Shown in pieces: positions 28,401 to 40,400 of a DNA stretch of 64,000 bases (within the stretch, counting starts at the first letter, position 1; each line of letters opens with the position of its first letter). The position numbers and the translations under genes are program-made. Origin of the DNA: Nymphaea colorata (taxonomy: Eukaryota > Streptophyta > Magnoliopsida > Nymphaeales > Nymphaeaceae); the NCBI RefSeq assembly GCF_008831285.2, contig NC_045148.1:12405183-12469182 (forward strand). The letters are read 5' to 3'. The notes beneath the pieces were generated by a model that was not told the DNA's origin, searched no databases, and was given only the letters and a program-made list of their open reading frames with translations.

Positions 28401-31383
28401 ACCCAAAACTGCTAACCAAATTCACAATGGGCATTATGAGTCCAAGGCGATGTCCTTCGGGCTAACCAATGCCCCTCCCACTTCTCAATCCTTAATGAAC
28501 GATCTTTTTAGACATTATCTTCGACAATTTGTACTTGTGTTCTTTGATGATATTTTAGTGAAAAGCCCAAGGGAGGAAGGGCATTTTCAGCACTTGCAGT
28601 TGGTTTTATCCACACTGCAGCAACATGAACTGCATGCTAGAGAGTCTAAGTGTGCATTTGGAACTGATCAGATTGTGTATTTTGGCCATGTGATCCGTAA
28701 AGGAATGGTCAAAATGGAGGACAATAAGGTGAAAGCAGTAAGAGAACAGAAAACACCTAGCTCGGGGAAGGAGTTACGGTCATTCTTGGGCTTGGCAGGC
28801 TATTGTCGATGATTTTTCAAGGGTTATGACTGCTGGCAGCACCTTTAACTGAGTTAACAAAAAGGGATAGATTCCAGCGGGGCGAGAAGGAGGGAGAGGC
28901 ATTTAAAGCACTCAAACAAGCCATTACGTCAGCACCAGTTTTGAAGATGCCGAATTTTCAAGTCCCTTTCCCTATAGAAGCTGATGTGTCAGATCATGGC
29001 ATAGGGGTTGCGCTCAGTCAAGAGCAGCATCCTATTGCCTTTTTCAACAAGGCAACGGGTACCAACTTCACGGCCAAGTCAGCTAAAGAGCATGAGCTCA
29101 TAGCCATGGTGTTTGCCATCCTTAAATGGAAGCAAATATTTAATGGGGCGAAGGTTTGTGGCGATGACTGATCACCATAGTCTGCAATATTGTTTGCAGC
29201 AATCTTCCCTAACTCCTACACAACAACGTTGGATAGCCAAGCTTATGGACTTTGATTTTGAAGTCCAATACAAAAAAGGAAGGAGAACTTGGTGGCAAAT
29301 GGGCTGTTCAAACAGGACAGTTATCAAGAGGACCACTGTTTTCTATTTTGCCAGGTCTAGGTTGAACTGTGGGAAATGATTAAACATGCCCATCAATAAG
29401 CTGAGGCAGTGTAGAAGATAAAGGCACAATTAAATAAAAGCCCAGTCCAGACTTACGGGTACACTTGGAGGGAGCCCTACTTACGGTACCAAAGCAAGAT
29501 CTATATCCCACCAGAAAACTTCCCAAATTTTAAATGGAACACTACCAGGATTCCAAGGAAGCAGGCCATGGAGTAGAGAAGACTTACCGCCGAATTCGGA
29601 GCACCTTCTATTGGCCTTGCATGAAGAAGCAGACATAGAGTACATCAAGAACTACCACGTGCCAACAAAATAAATAGGAGACAAGGAAGCCAGCAGGCTG
29701 CTTCACCCCTTTCCCATACCTGAACTAGTGTGGGAAGATATTTCTATTCACTTCATAGAAGTGCTCCCACTTTCGAGCGGCAAATCAGTAGTAGTGGATT
29801 GTTTGACTAAGTATGCCATCTCATTGCTTTAGCTAACCCATTTTCGGCTAAGTCAATGGCAAGAGCACTCCAAGAACAAGTGGGCAAGCTGCATGGGGTC
29901 TCTTGTTCAATAGCAAATGAGCGTGACTCCCTATTATTGAGTAATTTTTGAAAAGAATATTTCCAATTGCAGGAGAATAAGTTACAAATGAATACAGCCT
30001 ATCACCCGTAATCGGATGGCCAAACGGAGGTTGTTAATAGAAGTTTGGAAGCATACTTGTGTTGCTTTGCTGGTCAACGACCAAAATTATGGGCTGATTA
30101 CCTGTCTTGGGCAGAGTATGCCTATAATACAGGTTGGCATTCTTCCACTGAAACAACTCCATTTGAAGCTGTCTATGGCTGTAGTAATATGTAATATTGT
30201 ACTATTATATATTGCAATCAGTTATATGTATTATACCTTTACATAAGTAAAAAAAAAAATTAAAAAAATGGTAGCCTTTTTGGCCTAGGTGCCCCTAGGC
30301 TCGCCTAGGCAGCGCCTTGGTGCCTTGACAACATAGAGCTACACACAGGCTTTTCATAGCAAAGTTGGAAGACCTACTAAAGAAAACTGGTTTTCTATCC
30401 AAAAACCTCCAAAAAACCTGATTGTCCAAGTCAACCTTGATTGTGCACATCAATGAAGCAGACCCTTGGTCAATGATTAGGCTGTGAATTTAGCCATTAG
30501 AAGGTATGACCATGTTAGCCCAATTCACTAGGGCTGTTTTCCGAATGTGCAAATTAGAGGTTCACAATGTTATTGAACTTTCCCTAGTTAAGCGTCTGAA
30601 TAAGAATTTAGCTATGTGACAAGGGTACGTGAGATTTGCCCAAGCACATGTGTCGGATCATGGGTACGGCAACATGGGTACGTGGGTACGGCTGCATTTT
30701 GAAACATTTAAAATCATATTTTCAAACTTAACTTTCTCTTTAATTGTGATTTTTCCCTTCTTTGTATTTCCCTTCCACTAAGATTCTATATTTTCCTCTC
30801 ATTTACTTTAATTTTGAGATCTTTTTTGGATTATTATATATATAATATATATATATTTAGTTATATGCACTCTGTCGTAGCTCCACCAAATTTCTAAAAT
30901 CGTTGTACCTGCATCGTACCCTTACCCGTGCTCATGTGACATAGCAATTAAGATGTTGTTTCGCTTAAGGATTTGAAAGAAACCTAGAATCTAGCATGGA
31001 AATAGAGTATGTCTCTTGTCACATGGGTACAGTTGTAAAGACAGCATACATGTACCGGTCGGGTACGACACCAGTACTGGTACCACTACTATCCCGGGTA
31101 CTTCTTGGGCACCAATCAAATAGTACCGGATACAATCAACGTAATCGGGACCATATCCATGCAATTTAGGACTCCGTCAAAGTTGACAGAGTCCTTTTCC
31201 TAGCCAAAGTTTAGGATTTCAATTTTCTTCTTCATATCATTCATACTCAGTAAACGCATACTGGCCTGTGTTTTGATATTTTGTTCAATAGTTTATTCTT
31301 TAGAATCTATAACTTTTGAATCATGCATGTGTTATTTTGTTTATTTGAACTCTTATTTTACGTTATATCTATAAGTATATATA

Positions 31384-31447
<64 letters not shown>

Positions 31448-34400
31448 TTGTACCCAAGTTTTTTAAAAATATTCTGAACCCATACCCGTACCTATGTGAC
31501 ATAGGGCCTGCCATATCATGAGATTTGTTTGTTTTCAATTCCTTACGTATATATATATATACACACACACATACATTGTACCGCTGTACCCAAGTTTTTT
31601 AAAAATATTCCGAACCCATACCCGTACGGTCGTACCTATGTGACATAGGGTCTGCCAAATCATGAGATTTGTTTATTTTCAATTCCTTAAAAAGGAAGTA
31701 GCAGCCATTCTGTGACCTAGTACATCTTGCTTTCAGGTTTCAGCTAATAAATGCAATGATTGTATATTTTAAGACGCAACACCTTCGTATTAATAATTCT
31801 TTCAAGCTGCCCTTCACTCAATATTTAACTCAAGATGCAGGATTCTTCCACGTTTTTAGGTTATTATTTCAATTTTTCAATTAGAATGTCTCTCTTCTTT
31901 ACTTGTTTCATAATGAATTGGAAGACAGCTCAATTTTTCCTCGTGCATTTCAAAATTTTCCTGAAAATGAATATTTCGAGAACTTCCAGCTCACTATTTT
32001 TGGGTGATGTCTTTTGATATTTTTGTTGCTTTACATTCATAATTTTTCATCCAATAACTTGAAAACAGTCGGAGTGCAAGGCTTGTTTGAAATCACAGCA
32101 TTTGCACAAGGCACAAAAAGCAGACTATCAATGAGGACCAGGCATACAAGATTAAAAAAAGAACTTTGATTTAAACTCACAAAATTCCCAGAAAAGCATT
32201 AAACACGTAAATGATAAAGTAATCCCCCATATATAAACCAATGGCTAGTTTAGTTTAGTGTTATTTACCTTATAAGATATGTATCATAAAGGTTGTGAAA
32301 ACCTCTACAATACACGTTCAATAAACATTTTGTGTGTGTATTGCATGTGTATACGACATTATCATATGATATGGGGGGCAATGCCTGTATTGTACAATCA
32401 GATGTAGCTTTTCAAAAAGGGGCCTGATGCCCCTTTTGGTCGATTTCTCTTTTAAAACTGCCTCTCCTCCATTTTTAACATTTTTAAGAGCTTTGGGAGG
32501 AGGAGTTTTTGCTGGTTTTAGAGAGAAACCAGTAAAAACACTCAATTTTGTAGGAGTAATCCACCAGCTTGAGAAGTGAGATTTGCTAGTGGGAAACTCG
32601 TTCATGTTTGAAAAAGAAAGGCTTTTGTGTTTCTTCATATCAATTGATCATAATCATGATATATTTTCAATTCTCATTTAGCAATGAACAATTATGTCTG
32701 TTTTGATGTGGTGTTAAGGGCTTTGAAGTTTATTTTCTGAACGTGTTGTTAACATATTATGGCTGATGAATAATGAATAGTGAATGTTCATTGTGTGTGT
32801 GATGAGTTTTTTTTATACGTACAATACATTTTTCATAATTTTTTTTATGAAATTTTAATTTATTTTTCTGATTTCTTAAAATAATTTTATGATATGTTTA
32901 CGATACATTATGATAAGGCATATAGGTCAGTACAACCAATGTGCATTATGATACACCTTTTACAACATTTGTTCAGTCCCTTTTGGTCAAAGTCCAATTT
33001 TAACCAGAACTGAATTAAAAGAAGATAAGAAATAAAAAACACATAAATTTTGAACAAATATCATCAACAAATTACATACAATGGGCTAGAACTATGGAAC
33101 ACTTTATTCGTAGTAAAAGCCTTTGGAGACTAGTTGATGGGACAAAACTTGAACCACAACTAGTCCTTACGAAAGTTGTTGATGGAAGAGCTATGGAATT
33201 AGATGGAACCGAAAAAGAGAAAGTAGTGGCTGAATACAACAAGAAATGGGAAGAATGGAGTGTTGGTCATCACAAAATTATCACTTGGATCTTGACTTGT
33301 GTTGACAATGGTACTAGTGGGCAAATCTCTAAATTAAATTCTGCCCTAGAGGCTTGGGAGTATCTAAAGAAAACTCATACCATGAGAGATGTTGCTTATA
33401 TGCATAATGTTCAACTCAAAATTCACAATCTCCAACAGGGAGATAGATCCATTAAAGATTATGTGGCTGAAATGAATCAATTGTATGATGAATTAAGCAT
33501 CTTTGAACCACATTGGACGCAAGATCTTCTTCTTAGAGAAAAGCAAATACAACGTGACAAGTTCTATAAGTTTATCATAGGTCTTAGACCAGAATTTGAT
33601 GGTGTTAAAACCGCTTTACTCCATCGTTCTAAAACACCATCTATGAATAAGGCTATTGCGGAGCTTCAAATGGAAGAAAATCGACTTTGTCTTGATAAAG
33701 AAAAAGTCAACAATGTTCTTGCCACATCTAGGCCGAGGGCCCATTTGAGACCTTATAGACCTCCTCACTTTAATCGTACAAATGAAGGAGCAAGAAGAAA
33801 AATTATTTGCTATCATTGTCAAGAAGAAGGACATACCAAGCCTAGATGTCCAAAACTTAGATATTTTGACAAAAGAAGCAATGTTGCGGCTCCAATTCAA
33901 GAAGAAAGGAAAGATGCAAGCTCATTTCAACTTCATCAACTCATGAGTGCTCTTCAACCCAAGATCATTGAAGTTATTCAACCGTTACTAAAAGGAGGAG
34001 GCACACCCACAACATTGGGCACACCGTGGCATCTACTTCCTCAAGTAAGTGTTCTTGGATTATTGATTCGGGTGCATCTTTTCATATGACTCCTTGTGGA
34101 ACCTTCTCACCGAATGCACCAAAAATGATTCTTATTCTTTTGTGAAAACGGCGGATGGTACTTCTTTTGAAATTGATTTTATTGGAAATCTTGACCAAAC
34201 TTTTGGATCCAAAACTCTAAAAGTACCTCAAGTAAGATATATTCCTAAGTTAAACTTAAATTTATTATCCGTTTCTCAAATAGCCGACCTTGGTTTTGAT
34301 ATAATCTTCTCACAATACAAATGTTTGATACAGGATCGTGTATCCAAGAAGACGATTGGGGAAGGTCTTAGAACAAATGACCTCTACTACATAGAGTTTT

Positions 34401-37400
34401 TGGATCTTTCAAGACCATCTTGCAATAAATCCAAAGGATGTGACATTCTAACTTGGCATCAAAGACTTGGACATTCTAATCTAGAAAAAAATGTCTCATC
34501 TTCCCTTTATGGAGAAGTTTTGTCAAAAGAATTTCTATTGTAATGATTGTATTAAGGCAAAAATGAAAGTCTTACCTTTTGATAATAGAAATTTTATTGC
34601 CCAAAAATCTTTTGATTTGGTGCATTCAGATGTGTGGGGACACGCTCCTATTATGTCAAAAGGAGGATTATTGTACTATGTGATCTTTATTGATGATTAT
34701 TCTAGACATACTTGGGTTTACTTTCTAAAACACAAATCAGAGGTTTTAACGAACTTTAAGAATTTTTACAACATGATCTATACCCAATTTGGCTCAAGTA
34801 TCAAAGTCTTTAGAAGTGATTCGGGAGGAGAATTTATGTCAAATGAATTTCAACAATTTCTAAAAGAAAAAGGCATTGTTCATCAAAGATCTTGTCCTAA
34901 CACCCCACAACAAAACGGAGTGGCCGAGCGTAAGCATAAGCACATTATTGAAACTACTAGAGCTCTTCTTTTATCTAAAAATGATCCCAAAAACTTTTGG
35001 GCTGAGGCTGTTTTGACTTCAACCTATCTAATTAATAGAATGTCTACCAAACTTTTGAAACATATTTCTCCTTTTGAAAAACTTCACCATGTTAAACCTA
35101 ATTACAATAGACTTAAAGTCTTTGGTTGCAAATGTTTTGTGTTAAGTGACAAAGACGATAAGCTTTCTTCCAATGCCATTGGTTGTGTTTTTATTGGGTA
35201 TTCTGAATCTCAAAAGAGTTATAGATGTTATGATATTGAAAGAGATAAAGTTTATGTTTCTAGAAATGTGATCTTTTTAAAAAATGAAGATGGTTTCAAA
35301 GATGAACCCAAGAAACTAGAAGGTTATACTTTTCTTTGGACCAATGATGATGATGATGACGATATTGATGATGATGAACCCGATAAAGTTGAAGAAGTGC
35401 AAATTGAAGAAGTCAACAATGATAATCCTACCATTCCTCCAAAAGAGATCTTAGTTTATAGAAGAAGAGATCTCCAAAATCAAGAGACCAATCAATCTAT
35501 TCCTAGGAGATCCCATAGGCACATTAGGCCTCCTCAAAGATTTATCTCTTATGAGTCTTTTTCTCCAACATTTCGAGCTTGTCTTATGGCACATCATTCT
35601 TTTTATGAGTCATCTTCTTACCTTGAAGCTAAGGAAGATCCAATTGGATTGAAGCCATAAATCTTGAGCTTAAAGCTCTTGAAGACAATGAGACTTGGGA
35701 TATTGTGTCTCTACCAACGGGGAAAAAGACTATTGGTTGTAGATGGATCTATAAAATCAAAACGAGAAGTGATGGAGCCTTAGAAAGATATAAGGCCAGA
35801 CTTGTTGCCAAGGGATATGCTCAAGAATATGGGATTGATTATGAAGAAACTTTTGCCCCTGTTGCTCGCATGACTTCTGTTAGAACTCTTATTGTCATTG
35901 CTTCTATTAAACATTGGACTATTTTTCAAATGGATATTAAAAATGTCCTCTTAAATGGTCACCTACAGGAAGAAGTTTTCATGAGTGCTCCTCCTGGTTT
36001 TGACCTACCTCAAGACAAAGTTTTACGTCTTAAGAAAGTCCTTTATGGTTTAAAACAAGCTCCCAAGGCCTGGTTTGACAAGTTTAGTGGTGTCATGTTT
36101 AATCAAGGCTTTCAATCTTGCTACTCTGATATTGCCATGTTTGTTAAAACCACCACCGTAGGTGTAATTGTTTTATTATTGTATGTTGATGATATGATAT
36201 TATTGGGAGTTCTGATAAAGGGCTTATAGAAGTAAAACATTTTCTTAACAAATGTTTTCAAATGACTGATTTGGGAAGACTATGTAACATATTTTCTTGG
36301 AATTGAAGTTGCTTATAGCAAACAGGGTTATCTTCTTTCTCAAATGAAGTTTGCCAGTGAATTAGTTGACAGAACAGGTATCTCAGATGACAAAGTTGTG
36401 GATACTGCAGAAGCACTGGGAGTAAAAATGAAAATTGATGATGGAGAGATATTAGAGAATCTCACTCCCTTTCGGCAAATAGTTAGTGCTCTCTTTTATC
36501 TCTCCATCACCAGACCTGACATTGCTCATGTTGTGCATGTGATAAGCCAATTTCAGCAAAGACCCACCTCAGTGCACATAGGAGCGGCAATGCGGATTGT
36601 CCGTTATGTGAAAAGTACTATCAACAAAGGACTATTTCTGTCTTCCTCCTCTCTATTAGAATTAGTTGCTTATACAGATGCTGATTGGGGTGGAGATCCC
36701 AATAATAGGCACTCCACCACTGGTTTTTGTGTGTTTTTAGGTGATTCCTTAATTTCCTGACGATGCAAGAAACAAAATAAGGTGTCACTATCATCAACAG
36801 AAGCTGAGTATCGTACAATGGCAACTACAACAATGGAGATAGTGTGGTTGAAGAGCTTGCTGAAAGATATGGGAATTCATATCAAGGATCCTGTCAAGCT
36901 TCGCTGTGAGAACAAAAGTGCAATTTATATTGCTAGCAATCACACATTTCACGAAAGAACGAAGCATATAGAGATGGACTGTCATTATGTTCGTGAAGAA
37001 TTCCTTCAGAAGAATATTGATCTCTCCTATGTTTCTTCTGAATATCAACTAGGCGACTTCTTCACAAAGGCTCTTGCCGCTGCAAGATTTAAATTTCTCC
37101 TTAGCAAACTTTCGGTTATCACATTGTAAGTTTGAGAGGGGGTGTTAGAATGTTAGATTGTATGCATTCTAAATGTATATGTATATATATATATATTTTA
37201 TATATATTTGGATACTAGGATACTTATGTAATTTTTCCCTTTTTTATATTTTTACTTTCCCCTTTTACCCTCTTTCTTTATCCTTATTCCCCAAAGGGGA
37301 CTAGTCCCAATGGCTAGAATTCTAGCCGTTGGAACTAGTCCCAATGGCTGGCCCTCTTCTTCCCTTTGTTCTCTCCTCTATATATAGTGTACATTCCCCT

Positions 37401-40400
37401 CTTTTTATCATATGGCTTGTTAAGCCACATCTTGTTTATTGTTGAAGATCAATATATGTTTTCTTTATCTTCTTTGTTAGAGGACTCTTGTGTATTGCCT
37501 TGTTGAGTTAGTGGGAGATTCAAGAGTGATATTCTTGAAGTATTTGCCTTGTTTGGGCCTGATTTACAGCTATTATCGGTATTGTTGTTGTTATTCTTGT
37601 TGTTGTTGTGATTATTTTTGCAGTTGTTTTCTTTTTCTTTTCTCTTTTTTTTTTGGTTATTGATATCATTGTTTTCCCCCCCTTTCTGAAGGTATATGCA
37701 TTGCTGTGTTGTTAACCTATCGAGCTTTATTCACAAGTTAACAAGCTTTATCGACCTCATTTAAACGAGCTTCAACTGAGCTCGATGAGTTGAACAAGCA
37801 AGAAGATGAAAACATTTAAAAGAATCTAGAAACAAAAATGCAAAAACGAGTTCATTGAGCTTCTCGAGTCGAACTCAAGCTTGACATTGTACTGTCGAGT
37901 TGAGCTCTTATGTCCAGCTCAACTCGAGCTTAAGGTATCATTAGTTGAGCGGAGGTCGAGCGGCTCACCTCATGTTCAGGCCTAATAGCAGTCCATGTCT
38001 ATATATTGTTTTATGTGCTCATACAGATGAAGATCTGATTGTGGCAACACCGGTAGGCTCCTTCAGGTGCTTTCGCATATCACCCAAAATTGTCCAAGTC
38101 AAACCATCTCCGTTGTAGTGGTCATTATAGATCTAGATTCAACTTCAGTTGATGAAAACAACACCTTTTGTTGCTTTTTACATCTCTAAGATATTACAAA
38201 TTCTCCTAAGAACACATGCAAGCAATGGTGGAATGGCAATTACTTGGTTGAATTATGCAATTAAATTCAAAGATAAGGATGAAGATAGGAATGCCCCCTC
38301 ATTAACTCTTTTCTTATATATATTTAAGATTACACTACTTAAATGGTCATAGTGTCAACATTACATGATAAGTAATCACAATTCATAATATGGTTTATAG
38401 ATTTATCTTCTAAATATTATTAACAATTAGGAAATGAAACATTTTGTATTTATATATATTGTACTTAGAAGTGTAACCATTCCATGCCTACTTATCAACA
38501 TTATCCAAACACACACAAGAGAGAGAAAGAGGTACCTTCTCTTTTGCTCGGGCTGTGCCAGATTGGGATAATGCTACTAAAGGAGGCACGACACCTTCTT
38601 GCAGAACCATATTAGAGAATCTTGGGCTGTATGTACAAAGTTGTAGCAATGCTGCTGCTGCATTTTCTTTTCCTCTTGAAGATCCAAGTTCCACAACCTC
38701 CACAAGAACTGGAATTCCACCTTCCTGACCAATCGCAGTACGCCCATCTGGGATTGTTGAAAGGTTGGATAAGACAGCAACAGCCTTGTCAACCATGCCT
38801 GCTGCTGGATCCATTAGATCCACAAGGTGCCTCACAGCCCCAGCTTGTACAATCCGAGCCTTGTTCTCATGACAGATCGACAAATTAAATAAAGCAGTAG
38901 CAGCATCTTTCTTTCCACGGGGAGTCCCATTGCCCAATAGTTCAACCAACGGATGGATTGCACCAGATCTTCCAATCCTGGCCTTGTTCTCATCTATCAC
39001 TGAAAGGCTGAAAAGGGTTGCAGCAGAATTTTCTTTAGCTTCTGGACTTCCTGTTTTAAGCACATGAATGAGAGGATCTATTGCTCCAGCATTGGCAATT
39101 GCACTCTTATTATTGTCATTGATTGATAGATTCAGCAATGCAGTCACAGCATTTTCTTGGGTTCTCACATCCATCGAATAGAGTAGCTCAACTAAGAACT
39201 TGATGGCTCCACAGCTAGCAATCATAATTCGATTCTCCATGTTGTGCTTTGAAAGATGCCGCAATTCAATAGCAGCAGATCTTTTTACTTCTATAGATGG
39301 GTTCTGTAGATCTTCAATCAGCTTCTTAACCTGAGCCTCAACTTCTGACATGTTTGACTTTGATTCAGGAAGAGGTGAAGAAGTAATCCTTGGAACAAAG
39401 CTTCGTTCTGACTGCCTTCTCCATAAAGGCTGGCTTCTAGTCCGAAAATCTGACAACCTAGTAGGAATATCTGAATCCCTTGGAGGAGCAGATGATGCAG
39501 GATCCTTTGAAGTTACTTCCCCAGAAGCATCCCTGTTGTCATTTGTGTTGTCACTGGACATTTCATTGACATCCCCAGCTTCACCTTGCACGTCTGTGCT
39601 GGAAACAGCACTTGACATGGATGTACTGCGTGTATGACCTTCAACCTGCTCATCAATTAAGCCAACTTCAGAAGAATCATTTTCAACTAATGCTGGAGCT
39701 AGATGGGCAGAGTTCACACCTAAGCTTCCCAAATTAGTCATCCCATTTTCATTGTTTGCTGATACCTTAAGCAATCCCTTGCCAGATCCATTTTCGATGT
39801 CTGAAGGTTCAGTTGAACTACTCACAGAAGCGCCATCAGAAACCCTAGGAGGGTCCAAATGGGAAGAAACATTTTGATTTGGATAAGCTTCTAGACTGCT
39901 TCCATTTGAGAGCCTCTGATCAACTGAAGCTGCAAGCATGGATGGCTCCAGTGCTTTAGCGCTAGGAGACACAGGAAGATGGGCATCAGTAGGAAGAGAT
40001 TCCACATGAGCTAGAAGCATAGAGGGCTGATTTGAATTAATAGACTTCACTGGATCAGGCAACTTGACATTATTTAATTCACACCAATTTGCAATGAGTT
40101 CCTTGACAGTAAAGTTGGGAATGAGATTAGTATGAGCTAGATTTTGCCGTGTCTTTGGACAAACTGTCAAACCCATATCTAACCATTTTCGGATAAAGGC
40201 CCGCTCATAAGTTTGTCCAGATGCCACAATCACTGGATCTGACATCGGTTCAAGAGAAAGTGGACAGCAGAAATCAGAAGGAATTGGCACTCTACCATCT
40301 GTTTGGGATTGTTTTATTTTCACAAGGCAGTCATGCATGTAGGTAACAAGAGCAATGAGATCATCTATAAGCTCAACTTCTTCAGCATTTTTTTCGTGTC

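Larger units (their letters stand above)
13472..38535 (-). other. PUB4: PUB4-like intron 3, 25,064 bp, filled with transposable elements
   Basis: The donor is AAG/GTACCT at 38536/38535 and the acceptor is ATGTCCAG/GCG at 13472/13471, both read on the minus strand. Between them lie two copia elements, several gypsy fragments, non-autonomous hAT elements and MITEs, listed separately. The large retroelement coding regions (17.7-21.5, 21.9-22.5, 26.6-30.2 and 33.1-37.1 kb) run on the plus strand, antisense to the host gene; only the gag remnant at 13.9-14.6 kb runs in the sense direction. Confidence 0.88.

Noticed and set aside
38488-38535. End of the long U-box frame (15 extra codons to the stop at 38488) as the true C-terminus
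   Set aside because: It does not resemble the family tail and follows a GTACCT donor; the matching tail is found in phase at 13471-13412.
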